A stretch of 64,000 nucleotides of DNA from Tetrahymena thermophila SB210. Its lineage: Eukaryota; Ciliophora; Oligohymenophorea; Hymenostomatida; Tetrahymenidae. Position numbers and translations under genes: made by a program. Below are positions 12,552-24,873 of this stretch, piece by piece (the first letter of the stretch is position 1; the number at the start of each line of letters is the position of its first letter). The notes under the pieces were generated by a model. The model was not told the DNA's origin. It made no database searches and saw only the letters and a program-made list of their open reading frames with translations. The stretch is from positions 806,001 through 870,000 of the forward strand of contig NW_002476534.1 in assembly GCF_000189635.1 (NCBI RefSeq), written 5' to 3'.

Positions 12552-15500
12552 TTTGAATTTAATTTAATCTTATACTAAAATGGTTTTTGTGAGATTTCAG
12601 CTCTACTAAAATTTAGCGGTAAGCAAGAAAAACGAGGCTTTGTGTTTTTTACTTAAAATAAATTAAGTTAAATTTAGTTTAATACTATGATAAGTCTTTA
12701 GAAAGAAGTTTTTCTGACTCTTTTATGTATTCTTATTAGATTGCTTGTTTGTTTGTTTGCTTGCTATTATATTTCTTTTTTTATCAAAAAAAGAAGGAAT
12801 TTTAAATTATTAAGGTATTAACAATGATTGATTTATGTATTGACTCTTAGTAATCGTGAAATAGATATTTTTAATTTATTAATTATTTGTTTGTTTGTTT
12901 GTTTGCTTGTTTCTCTTTCACTCTTATTTTTTTTATGAGATAATTTATTTTTCTTAAATTAAAATATATATAAAGTAAAGTTATAGCTTGCAAATACCTT
13001 TTTAATCTTCTATTCCCTTTTTAAAAGATTATACAAACGCGAGAATTCAAGATTCAAACATAAGGAGATTTTTAAAGCTGAATGAATGAATGAATAAATA
13101 AATATATATATTAATTAATTAACAAATAATTCTAACTTTATTTATTTTCTTAAGGTTTTTTAATTTTTTTCCATTCACTTATTTTGAATTAATTAATCAT
13201 TTTTAAGTACTTTATTATGTTATTCACATATTTTAAATTTGATAATGTTATGATTGCTTGCTTGCTGACTTTATTGATTACATTGCATCATTTTCATTGA
13301 TATTACACATTCTTTGCTCAAAACTTTGAGAATACATAAATTTAAATAGATCCTTCCTTACAAATTAATTTTTATCTGACTATTGTAATTCATGAGTATT
13401 TGCATTATTAAATACAATAAACTCACTGTTTCACTATTCTTTCAGTGTTTAAAACTATATAGCTAATTATTATATTTTTAATGCTTGGTCAGAAAAGGAA
13501 AATAAGCCAGCAAAGAAATCAATGTTTTTTGCAAAGTTATTTTCTATCGTACTTATCTCATTCATCATCGATTGTCAAACCTATTTAAAATATAATTTTA
13601 CCATACTCAAATTAAGTATATTAGCGATAGTAAATAAGGCTACCATTCAAAGCATGAAAATGCAGTATAAAATATCAAGTTTCATCCAGTGAAAAAACTC
13701 TCAACTTTAGCTGCATCAAATAATATCATAACGCCTGTTTAAAATTAATTTCTATTTTAATAAGAACAATCAATCAGTATTAATTAATCAATATTTTATT
13801 GGTTGAATATTATTTCAATTCACATTTTTCTCATTATATTTTGAATGAAGATGTAAAAAATTAATTAATTAATTAAAATAGAAGAATACAATCACACTCA
13901 GTTTAAATTATTCAAGTTTCGAGTATCTATATTTATTCACTAAAGTAAGAATATTTCTTCCGTTTATTAATTATTTATAATAGCTACAATTTTAATTAAT
14001 AACTTATTTCATTTAATAGCGTCTAATTAACAGTTAGTCATATCTACTCATTACTCTGAGTAGATTAATCTTCTCGAATTAAATAAAAAAAATTTCAGTT
14101 GCATTTATTCTTTAAAAAAAATATGAATTTTATTCAAATAGTTATATTTTATAGCTCCAGTATAAAATAGATTTAAACCAAACCCTCAAAAAAGATATTT
14201 GACTAAAAAAATAAGAAAAAAAGCTAAATTAAAAATTTGTGAATGAAAGATATTAAATTAAATTAAATTTATATTACTTTAAGAGATTATTTTTATAAGC
14301 ATTTTAAAACTAAATTGGAAATATTTTTTTTATTTTCCTTAAAATACAAATTGCTAAAATATGACATAAAATTAAACATGGTCATATATTTTAGGGTAAA
14401 AATATAAAAATTTATCTTTTATTTTAAGGTCAAATTAGCCAAATTTCTTGGATGATAAATTACGAACATTCAATATATATGCATATTTATAAAGAATCAC
14501 CCTAATTTTTATACTTCTTCAGAAATCGATTCTGCATAAAATCTTATCTGTTCATAAATAAATAAATGATTAATAACACTATTTTGTTAAGTTTTTATTT
14601 GTCTTGAATATTTAGTTGCAGTAACATATTAATTGAAATAAATCAATAGAATTTATATTTAGGTATATAAAATAAAATAAAATTAACAAAAATATTTTAA
14701 TAAAATTGTCTTTATAATTATATAATTTTTGTAAAATATCAATAGTAATAATCAAATTAATATAAATTATATTGATCTTTTTTCATAAAACCTATTCATT
14801 TGGTATTTTAGATATTAAATATTTTAGGCTCCTTTTTTGATAAAATAATTAAGTATTTAATTTAAATAGAATTTATATCATTTTTGTATCCGCAAAAACT
14901 TTGGTTCTCTTTTATTGCATTTTTATTACATTTTTTTATTTTAAAACCCAATCTATTTTCTATATTTTTTTATTAGCAGACAAAAATTATCATTGATAAC
15001 TTAATCTTAGGCACTTTTATACATTCTTATCTCATAAAAATTTACCCATTAATCTAAATTTAATTCAAAATTGTATTTACTTTAACAGGTTATAGGTAAT
15101 TATCAAAGATTTAAATTCGTCTCTTCAAAATATTAATTCAGTATTAAAGGTTTAAATTGAAAAATGATAGACATTTAGTTAAGTTCATTTTTATGCTTTT
15201 CTCAATAAAATTTACACAGATTAACATTAGATTATACTTACGAAACTTCTATGTTATAGACAGAAAAATTTAAAAAATAAATTGTAAAATACTTTGATTT
15301 GTTTGTTTGTATTTGAATACTTATTATTTCTGATAAATTTTTATTTGAGTAAATATTTATTTTCTATTGTGAAAAAATACTCAAAAGATCCTTTTTAAAC
15401 ATCCAATCTTATCTGATTTGATAATAACTGAAAATAATATCTTAAATGGAGTTATTTATCATAATTAAAATTTTTTAAGTAATCAAATACGTCAAAAATA

Positions 15501-16840
15501 AATGGAATTATTTGATGTATGAATATTTAATAATTTAATCACTAAAAAGAAAAGCTGTTTAGTATTTAAGACGCTCTATTTTGATTCAGTAAGATATTCT
15601 CTTAAATTAAGAATCACTCATTACCCTCTTCTTTAAGGCAAATAAATTCAGTTATTTTACAAATCTTACTATATTTTTTATCAATTTAAAAAATATTATC
15701 TGAAAGGGGTTTTTTTTAAAGAAAAGAGAAATGATAAAATATCTTAAATAACTATTGATAATAAATAAAATTCATTTATTTGATAGTTCTGCTTGCTAGG
15801 CTGATTTTGAAGTCATAAAATTTTCATTTTTTGAATGCAAAAATTTAAAAAAATAAATTTATAAGGAAATGAAATTTGATAACAAGGATATTGATTTTTG
15901 TCATTTATGGTGAAACTATTTTCTATGATTAGTTCGAATTATTTGAATTATTAAGTTACTCTGAGAATTTTGTAAATAAATAAATAAATAAAAGATTAAA
16001 TTTAATGTGTTTTTCTTAATTATATAATTGATTGATTTCATTATTTTTATTAATTTCACCTCATTTTTAGTTTATTTTTATTTTCTATTCTATTTTTATT
16101 AATAAGTTAGTGCCCTTAAACAGAAAAATATCAAAATTCATTTAAATGTAATAGCTAGCTGGCTAATTTATAATTGCATCACAAGTAATTCTGAACTATC
16201 TTTAAGAATTTAATTTCCTTTTTTAAATACTCTCAAACTATTCCTATTCTCAATCTTCATTTTAAAATTTTTATCTATCAACTATTAACTCATTTTCATT
16301 TTATAATAATTTTTTTTAAAACCACAGTTGCATTCAATTCTACTTAAAATAAATTTAAATTTTAGTAACATATAGCTTTCTAATAAAAAATAGAAATATC
16401 ATAATATTTAAAAATATTTCAATTTTCAATTTTACTTAAATATATTATATGTTTCTTTTGTTCTTATTTACTTAAAAAAGTTAAAAAAATTTGTTTCATA
16501 ATCATAATATATTAGCATTAAGAGCAAAAAATAAAAATATAAGACATGTAAAACCTATAATAATTTCTTTAATTTATCAAATTAACAATTTTTATAGATA
16601 CTGAAAATAATAGATTGATACTTTCGAAGCATATATATATATAAATCATATATAAACAACGATAGTACAATTTATTAAACTTAATATCACACATCTTTAT
16701 CTAAAATAATTAGTCTATTATATCTATTAACTAAATAAAATCAAAAAGAGAAAAATGTAAATTTTTATATGAGTTAAAATAAAATATTACTCATTCAGCA
16801 ATCTTTGAATAAATAATGTATTATAAGATTTTATGAATAA
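12552..16840. other. Long gene-poor intergenic region
   Basis: More than 4 kb of very AT-rich DNA. Near the WD40 promoter are GTTTGTTTGCTTGC-type simple repeats (about 12745-12770 and 12886-12915), and a TGAA/TAAA repeat lies at 13081-13105. One short open frame with a signal-peptide-like start is listed separately at 13522. I see no convincing gene, RNA gene or transposon in 13.8-16.8 kb. Confidence 0.5.
13522..13692 (+). CDS. Possible 56-residue secreted peptide, hypothetical
   Basis: ATG at 13522 to TGA at 13690-13692 gives 56 codons. The N-terminus (FFAKLFSIVLISFIIDC) has the shape of a signal peptide or anchor. The local base composition is less AT-extreme than its surroundings. No homology was recognised, and it could equally be chance or a lone exon. 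Confidence 0.2.
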   Translation: MFFAKLFSIVLISFIIDCQTYLKYNFTILKLSILAIVNKATIQSMKMQYKISSFIQ

Positions 16841-17041
16841 TCATTATGTTTTACTATATAAATTAAATAATTATTTTATCTGTTTTGTTTCAGATTCTTC
16901 AACAAAAATCTGTTTAAATGAATCAAAATGTTTGCATTTCATATTTTTTTTGAGACTATCATTTATTTTTAGGGTATTCAAAACCTTCTCTATCGAATTT
17001 GTGTAAAAGCTATTGATGGCCCATTCTATTAATTTTATCAT
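16841..17041 (-). CDS. Small hypothetical protein or gene remnant (66 residues)
   Basis: ATG at 17041-17039 to TGA 16843-16841. The sequence is protein-like: amphipathic, Lys/Glu-rich, with Trp and two Phe/Tyr clusters and a Cys. It lies about 450 bp beyond the stop of the ADP-ribosyltransferase gene on the same strand. It may be a small gene, or a leftover piece of a second copy of something. No family was recognised. Confidence 0.35.
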
Positions 17042-17488
17042 TTATTTTATTAATAAATTTACTACTTTTACGCCACTATTTGAAAATATAAAGTTTAATT
17101 AATTTTGTTAAGGCAAAGTAGTAAATTAAATTGATAATGAGTAAAATTTTTTACTTAAAATTAAAATAAGATTTAAAATATAGCTAATTATTTTAATCTA
17201 AAACTAATGAGTTTATTTATTTTAAGGTCAATAAAAATAAAAAATTAGTTCTATATAATATATAAAATGTGTAGTTATTCATTAATACAATCAATTATTA
17301 TTAATTTTAACAATATTTTATAATTTAATTCATATTAATATTTATTTGTGAATTCAAAAATATTAAAATATCAATTAATTATTAATATATTTCTTATTTG
17401 ATGTGTGTATCTTAATATATAATTAATTAATTATCAAATGCAAATAATTTTTTTATTATAGTCTAAATAAGTAGATTTAATAAGCGCT

Positions 17489-19393
17489 TCATTCATTAGT
17501 TTCACTTAAATCTATAAACCTTGTTTATGCTATTGTGTAACCATTTTTTTCAATATAACCCAGTATTAAAAATGCAGAAAAGCAAGGAAATAAAAATTCA
17601 TTTTCGCTTGGATAGTATGAATCCTCTGCAAGAATTTTTTTGGGTCTCAACATATTAAAGTCTTTTCCAAATAGTTTTTCATCAAAACTAATTTCAATGA
17701 CAAGTTTATTTTGTTGAGAAAATTGTTTTGCAATTTCAAAATCAGGAGTAGTCGATGTGAATGCAGGGAAGATAAAAACTTCATTTATTCTATTTTATTT
17801 CTTAAAAAGACTTGGATCAAAATTGATACCCCTATACAATCTGAATTATTTGTCACTGAATATTTCTTTTTATCTGTCATTATAGTTAAATAAAGCATAT
17901 CTCATTAATTTTATTACTTAAGAGTACGTATCAATCTATTCTTGGTTCAAAATATTTAAAATAGTATTTAACATTTTGTAAAAGGGTCCTTCATAAGTAT
18001 AGAGCTTAATTATTTCTTTTATTCGTTTTTAAATTTAAATTTAATCATTAACTTCTTAATTATTTTATAAAGCAAACTTAATCTGATTTTCAAGAATTTT
18101 TAATTCTTTTGAAGTAAGAAATTAAAAATACTTTTATTTAATCCTTTCAGGATATTATTTAAGAGAGTCATTAACTATTGACAAAGCATCCACTGAGGTT
18201 TTTTAGCTTAACCCTTTTTCTGAAAACTCCTTACTTAAATAGTAAATACTATTTTTCTTTAAGAAATTTGGAAATTACCTCAGTTGACAAGCTCCTATTA
18301 GGGTATGTTAGTTCACTAAATCACTCAATACTTAAATAACATCCTGAAATACGTTAACTACTTTGGCAACTATCTAATAGTCCATAGCCCATTTGTGTAT
18401 TTCTATATCATAACAGAATACTATTATTGTTTTTATCCCTGAATATAAGAGAAGATCCTTCATCATCTATTTCCCATATGAACCTGATATGATTATATAT
18501 GCAACAGAGCTCTATTTTAAATGCTATATGAATTCTTCTTTATTATGTGTGAAGCAAAATATCTTATTTGGAAAAGAATCTTGAATTTTTTAGCAATATT
18601 GTCTATTCTCACTGCTAGATATATTCTGATCTAACCATAATATACATTCCTCAGACTAAAAACTAGAAGCAACCTTCATAATTATTTTATTTGTTTCTTG
18701 CTATAGCTGTTCTTTTACCAAATTAAGTTCATTATCTGCTTCAACTTTTTATTTTTTTTTCATTTACTTAACATCATCAATACAAGATTATATTTTATTT
18801 CTATATTTCTCATCTAAATGTTCCATTTAAAAAACACCAATTAAAGCAGTCAGTGAACCCACTAATGCACAAGCTGAAAGTCCAAATAAATAATAAACTC
18901 CAATTGATCCAATTTATAATACAGCATTCGCAAAAAAATGATAATTTACTAATTTTGAGTTATACTCACCATGTTCTTGAACAAAAGTTTTGCTTATTAA
19001 TTTCACAATTTAATTAAGAATGTCTTTTAAGTCATCAATTTATTATTGTGTATAAGTGTTACATTTTTTCATTTATTCTATTTCCTTCATAATGTGTTAT
19101 TATATATAATCAATTTAGTTTTCTGCTAACTTTTTAATCTCTAAAGTGAAATTTTTGTAATTTTATTTAGCTTTTATTTGCATTTTTTCGATTTCTTACT
19201 AAATTTGTTTGGCTCTACTTGAATTAGAACTAAAAAGCTAACGAAGCTTGCTTTTTTGTAAAGATTCTAAATGGTTTTAAAGATAATCAATAACTTCAGT
19301 CATAAACTATTAATATATCATTTATCCCTAACCTAGTTATTCTAGTAATGTTTGATTACTTTTATACAATAAACTTTAAATGATATTCTGCAT
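17489..19393 (-). CDS. NAD:arginine ADP-ribosyltransferase-like protein with coiled coil, membrane segment and receiver-like domain
   Basis: Single exon, 634 residues, ATG 19393 to TGA 17491-17489. Domains in order: an N-terminal coiled coil (about 20-140); a hydrophobic, probably transmembrane segment (about 155-185); a second short coiled coil; a receiver- or TIR-like alpha/beta domain starting near W253 (CILWLDQN ... YIIISGSYG ... KTIIVFCY); a helical linker; and a C-terminal ART domain. The ART domain shows the R-S-E signature: R521 in LYRG, S547 in FTSTT, and E597-N-E599 in SENEFLFP. ExE is the motif of arginine-specific mono-ADP-ribosyltransferases, so transfer of ADP-ribose from NAD to a protein arginine is predicted. 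The ILWxD-type middle domain followed by an ART domain resembles an arrangement I recall from bdelloid rotifer and ciliate proteins. Substrate and cue are unknown. An effector or self-directed regulatory role is possible. Confidence 0.85.
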
Positions 19394-19589
19394 CTGCACT
19401 ATTACAGTATTTTATTTAATTTTTTTTCTTTAATTTCTTTGATAAAAAACTAATTATTATATTTAAATTAATAGTACTTTTTTGAGAAGGTATTTTATAA
19501 AGATTTAATATTCTAATTTACTAATATTCTAATATCAAAGTCAAATTTTCTTTTTAAAAAATATTTAATTTTGAACAATCGAATTTTAT

Positions 19590-19790
19590 TCTATTTCATT
19601 TTCATATTGGACTAAATAAATATATTGCTCACAATCAGACCCTTTTTCTTTACATAATGGCTTTCAAACTTTAGTGTTAGATAATTGGTATGCCTCATAG
19701 TTTTTCCAGTAGAACCTTCTGCTCAAGTCATCTTTTAAGATTTGATAGACTTTATGAGAGCTGCAACTGATCTCAACTAAAGGTACTTAC
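19590..19790 (-). pseudogene. Possible gene fragment interrupted by TGA
   Basis: The minus-strand frame reads as convincing protein (for example FYWKNYEAYQLSNTKV, then KPLCKEKGSDCEQYIYLVQY) but a TGA interrupts it at about 19670-19672, where a Trp (TGG) would fit. No start or upstream exons were found. The family was not recognised. It overlaps a region where the plus strand is also partly open, so the call is tentative. Confidence 0.35.
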
Positions 19791-19857
19791 CTTACTAAAT
19801 TAATTGCTTTCTAGAAATCATATCTTTTTTCAAATTAAGGTAATTAAAAAGAATTAG

Positions 19858-20304
19858 TAGGTGGAGGAAGAGCTTCAATCTTTTCAGTTGTTGAAGGAAG
19901 ATTTATATATTTTGAAGAGATTGATAGATGAAAAATTAAATGAAGTCAAGCTTATTCCTACTAAATAAAATAATAAAGAAAAATAATAGCTTGAAAGAGC
20001 TATCTAAACTTTCTTAAATGAAATAATAGAACTTAATTGGTCTCATTAAATGACCTCCTCAATTTATAGTTCTTTCCTTAAGAAGCATCGATAACGTGAT
20101 AGGAAGCCAGACAGACTAAATGTGTATTTTCTCCTAGCAGAAATATTCATATTTGTTCAGGATTTACAAAGCCAAGAGAGAAAATATCAATTCTGCTTAA
20201 CAATAGAGAGTCTGCGTATTCATCTGAAATACATGAAGTAATTTAAAGAATAAATCAAGAACAGAAAATAAATTCTAAGAAATATGAGTTATTATAATTA
20301 TTGA
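19858..20304 (+). CDS. Coding-like 3' exon, hypothetical helical protein
   Basis: About 148 codons ending at TGA 20302-20304. The frame is rich in Leu, Glu, Gln and Lys heptads at first, then has a block around FLKKHRQRDRKPDRLNVYFL and ends in a basic helix. No in-frame ATG lies between the previous in-frame TGA (about 19770) and the start of good sequence. So this is either the last exon of a gene whose first exon I cannot place (a TAG acceptor lies at 19855-19857) or a fragment. Function is unknown. Confidence 0.45.
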
Positions 20305-20869
20305 AATTTAAATGTATAAAATTAATTTTATGATATCCAAATTAAAAAGTAAATGAAATTGAACACAAGTTTTCACAAAATAATTTAAAAATATTTAAAC
20401 TTCTGAAAAATGAATTTTCTTTAAAAAATATTTTAACTTTATTTTACATTAATTTTGTTATACATTTAATGGTATGAGTAATAAAGGTTAATAAATAAGA
20501 TGGAAATATTAAATTAAAAAAAAAATCTGGAAATTAGAATAAATATAAAATAATAGTAAATAAAGTATTTATTCATTTTAATCATTTTTTTCTTTAATAA
20601 TAAAGTGTGTTTGATAAAGTTCTATATAAAATGTAATATTAAATGAATGAAGATGATTTTTATAATGAATAATGGTGTATTGGATAGTCCTTATAAAACT
20701 CTATAATTTGGTTTAGTTTTATTACAAAATAAATACTCTTTTCTAAAAGAATTAAAAAGAAGTATAAAATTTTATAAAATCCTAAATTAAAAAAAAAAAT
20801 ATTTTGCTAAAAAAGTTATTGTTTTATGATTGAATATATGTATAGTTATCATTAAATCAATATTTAGTG
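20305..20869. other. Intergenic, no gene seen
   Basis: AT-rich sequence between the coding-like fragment and the transposase remnant. No terminal inverted repeat of the transposon was recognised in it. Confidence 0.45.
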
Positions 20870-21545
20870 TTCCCTCCTCTAGATTATATTATACTATAAA
20901 TCCTATTAGGTCGGCTTTCATATAAATTGATAACTATTTCAAATAAGATTATTTTCCATTAAAAATGAAATTCTTTCTAAAGGTCTTCTTTATTCTAAAA
21001 AATTATATCCTTTTAATTAGACATTCAAATAGCCCCACAAATTTTCAATAATATTTATATACGGGCTATTTGGAGACCAATCTAGTGTTGAAAATTCTAT
21101 ATGAATTAAATCATTCTTAGACAATATTAGCTTTATGAATTGGAGCATTATCGTCTTAGAAAATCTAATGACCATAATAAAGACCAGGATATTAGCTCCT
21201 TAGCCGATAGCGAAACAAATCTAAGTAACTATTAGCATCTAGAATCCTATGTGCTTAGACTAAAAGCCCTGCATCCTGTATATACAAAGCTCCCCAAACT
21301 AAGAGAGACTATGATTAACCACTGAATATTGATAATTTTCTTCATAGAATGGTTCTTCAGGCTTTTTCCAAGTTTTTATTCACCCATCAGAATTATGTGG
21401 GCGAAAACTACTTTCATCAGTAAATAAAACTTTTTCCCAATCCATAAGAATCTATTTTCAATATTTTTAGCCAAATTTAAGTTTCTTTTATTTATTTATA
21501 TTGCTAATAAAAGTTTTCTTTGGATATTAGTAGGATTAATATTTT
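20870..21545 (-). pseudogene. Degenerate Tc1/mariner-type DDE transposase
   Basis: The minus strand retains the landmarks of a Tc1/mariner transposase core in three different frames. These are WEKVLFTDESSF near 21435-21400 (first catalytic Asp), DDNAPIHKAN near 21160-21130 (second Asp) and LDWSPNSPYINIIENLWG near 21095-21040 (third acidic residue, Glu of ENLW). A TGA stop falls soon after the first motif (about 21390), and at least two frameshifts separate the motifs. The N-terminal DNA-binding half is missing or unrecognisable. The base composition is visibly less AT-rich than its surroundings. It is inactive. Terminal inverted repeats and a TA target duplication could not be found by eye. 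Confidence 0.85.
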
Positions 21546-23124
21546 ATATTAGAAATTGATCTACATATGGTGGGTGGATTTACTAACTTCTAAATCTAAA
21601 TTGTATTAAATTTAATTTATTGAAATGAAAAATGATTTTCTAATAAAATCAATAAAATTTAATAAAATAATTTAGTAATTTGGTTAATATTAAACAAATA
21701 AATTAATACAAAGACTAAATAAATTAGAATATATATTAAGTTTTTAAATTGACATTTATGAAGCTTTATAACTTTTTTCTGTATTTTAAATTTTAGAAAC
21801 TAATTTTTTTATAATAATGTTTTTATTTGAAGACATTAAAATTTTATCATTTTTTTAATTTATAAAATTATATTTAAATTTATTTATTTATTTTTTAATT
21901 TAATTTAGTAAATATTAATAAATAATAAACTGATAATAGATTCTTTTCATTAAAGTTAAATTTATTTTTTCCATATAATAAGAAAAACTAAAGTGAAGAA
22001 AGAGTGAAAAACAAATTTTAAAAATATTTTATAAATTATTTTAAAAGTTACAAAAAATTTATTATAAAAATATTCAATGAAAAAAACATTTATAAAAATA
22101 ATCATTAATATAATCCAATCGATATTTATAAAATATTATCTTAAATAAATAGATTATTAAAAATAGTATTTACTAAACAAAAGCTTAATGGTACATTATT
22201 GAATTTCTTACTAGAAAAATAGTATTAATTCTGAAATTTTAAGTCACAACTTTGTATAATTTTTTGTAAGGCATGATAAATATCTAAGTTATTAAATAAT
22301 TATAAAATGAGAATATGAAAGCATGCTTAACCTTTAATAAATAAATATGTTAAATAATCTATAAAAATATGAATAAATTAATAGAATTTATTTTGCAAAT
22401 AAATAATAATTGGTACATATTAGTTATATTACTAGTAAATAAAGACTTCAAATTGCATTTGACTGCAAAGATTATTTTAGTTATATTAATATGCTTAACG
22501 TAGCTTAACATTTTTTACTCATTATAAATTTTATAATTTGATTATTTGATCATTCTTAATACATCTACAAAATTTTTTAACTTTTTATTTTTGCTTTGTT
22601 TTTAACTTCCTCTTAAGAAATTTAAAAAGAAAAATAATTTTATTTCAGCTTGAACGTAAATTTAATTAATAAATTTAAATTTGTAAAAAATGTAATTTTA
22701 CTATCAAATATAATTGATATTAATTTTAATCATATTTTTAATGGTAGATCACAAACTTAATTAAAGTTTAGCCTACGTATATGAGCTTGCTTAATACGAT
22801 TTAATTTTAGTTAGAAAAATGGTAATATATCACTAGAAGTAAGTATATATAAAGAAGGGACCCCAAATATTCAAGAAGAAATAAAAAAGAATAAGGTTAT
22901 TAATTAAATGCTTAATTTTAAAAGTTCTAGTTCAGCTAATTAATAAATATTTGAAATATTTAAAAAATTTTTGTCATCCTATTTATGTATGCTATATCTT
23001 TAATTCATTTTTTTATTTAAATATGGATCATAAATATCTTACATAAATAAATATAATAAATAATTTAAATATTAAATATTAATAAACTTCTCTAAACTTA
23101 AAATAATTAAATAAAAAGACAAAA
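21546..23124. other. Intergenic, no gene seen
   Basis: Very AT-rich DNA leading into the promoter region of the 2H-phosphoesterase-like gene. No coding-like frame or RNA gene was recognised. Confidence 0.5.
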
Positions 23125-23919
23125 ATGGTAAAATTACAAGCTATTTGCCTTTTCTTTTTGGTACTTAATGTAGGATTTACTGTCTGTGATAATAATGCAT
23201 CTTAGTCAGTACCTTAATATTTAGCTTTAGTAGCTGACACTAAAATTGCAAGTGCATAAGTTTAAGATTTCATCGTATAATAAATGGCTAACTTAAAACA
23301 AAAATACCCAGAAGCTGCTGCTTTGATCGACTAAGACATGAAATCTTTGTCTACTGCTAATCCAACCTTACCCTGGTAAAACCCAGCTGACTTCCACACT
23401 ACAGTTTTCTATCTTGGTTATGATCCTAAAAACATGGAATCAGAATACTATAAGCAATTTGTACCTGGTAAAACTTACACTCTCCAATCTTCTACATTTG
23501 TCTATGTTCCTGGAGCTATTATGTGCACACCCGTTTTCCCCGCTCCTTCAATTAATATTGCCAACAAATGTCCTCACATTACTTTAAAGATTGATAAGTT
23601 TTAAGCATTCTAGTCTAATGCAGTTTTAGAATCTTTGTTTACTAACAATGGACCTCTTCAAACTTAATACTAAAATGGATTCTTCATGTAATAAGAATAA
23701 ACTCTTACTCAAAAGATTTAAAACGTTAAAATAGGCAATGACATAGTTGATATCTACATCATTAAAACAAATTACAATACTGATAAACATATTGATCTTA
23801 AAGCTACTTCTCAATATTGTGATGATGCAAAGCCAAAAGAAACTAGTTCTACCTCTTCTAAACAACTTGATTTCTTTTTATCTATTATGATTGCTGCCCT
23901 TTCTTATTTATTATTTTGA
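23125..23919 (+). CDS. Secreted, probably GPI-anchored 2H-phosphoesterase-like protein
   Basis: Single exon of 264 residues, ATG 23125 to TGA 23917-23919. The N-terminus is a typical signal peptide (residues 1-21, ending near VCD). The C-terminus has a Ser/Thr-rich spacer followed by a hydrophobic tail ending SYLLF with no cytoplasmic residues, the pattern of a GPI-attachment signal. In between are two H-x-T motifs, H91-T-T (FHTTVFYLG) and H151-I-T (PHITLKI), spaced 60 residues apart as in the 2H phosphoesterase fold (RNA ligase/LigT-type cyclic phosphodiesterases). Four or more cysteines suggest disulphides. A cell-surface enzyme acting on a 2',3'- or 1',2'-cyclic phosphate would be the prediction; the substrate is unknown. 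Its codon use is less AT-extreme than flanking DNA, suggesting good expression. Confidence 0.8.
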
Positions 23920-24873
23920 AGATATTTTAATTGATAATAAATTTTTTAGATTATTTTAATTTGTGACAATATATATATTTCTTATATATTTTCTTTGAAG
24001 TTTTAAGTATTCTAATAACTATCCTATCAGTCAGTCATTTACTTATTAGAATCTATTTTTAATTTTCAAAACAAATAAAATGTATGTTAAAAAAATCCAA
24101 TCTGCCACAATTCTAATTTCTAAATTTTTATTTAATAATATAAACAACCTTAATACCAAATAGAATCAATTATTATTTTAATGATAATATAACAATTAAA
24201 TTATAAATAGTAAAAAAATTGTTAAAAAACTAATAATTTTATTTAAAAGTATTTAGTATTTTATAAAAGTTTAGAATTAAAACAACAAAAATATGAATTT
24301 TTTAAAAATGTAAAAGCCATATTTAAGTGAAAGGAAAGTTTTATGATTAGTTTTATTAAATTTTGAATTTAAAATAAAAATTTAACATTAAATAAAAATT
24401 TAACATGATCAATCTGTTTATTGATATGATAAAATAATAATTAATTTAGTAAATTTTTTATTTATTAAATAAAATTTATATTAAAACTATAGAAATTAAT
24501 ATAATATAAACAGAAATAAATCTAATTGCATGCAAAAATATGAGAGTTAGTTTTTATAAAAGAAAACAAAAAAATGATAAATATTTTAATTTTATAAATA
24601 AATATGAATTATACTAATAAGATAAAATCTTAAAATTTAATTTCTAATCAATTTATCTTAGTTTAAAGAAAATTTATAAAGTTTGTTTGGGTAATTAGTG
24701 GAAAAATATAGATAGGTAGATAGTTATTTAGTTTGTTTTGTAGTTTTCTTTTATATTTTTAATTTGTGAAATCTCAAAAATGTGTGTTGTTATTTTATTT
24801 ATATTTATATTTCAAATAGGTTTTTAGTTACAAATATTTTCTTTATTCCTCATTTATTTTTTTATGTTATCTT
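23920..24873. other. Intergenic between convergent genes, no gene seen
   Basis: Contains two copies of AAATAAAAATTTAACAT near 24372-24404 and a TAGATAGGTAGATAG run near 24708-24722. Otherwise nothing was recognised. Confidence 0.5.

Noticed and set aside
12745..12915. GTTTGTTTGC repeats considered as telomere-like or CRISPR-like arrays
   Set aside because: They are short simple repeats without unique spacers, and they do not match the C4A2/G4T2 telomere unit.
23626..23865. Minus-strand open frame inside the 2H-phosphoesterase-like gene
   Set aside because: Antisense shadow; the plus-strand frame has a signal peptide, motifs and a GPI-type tail.
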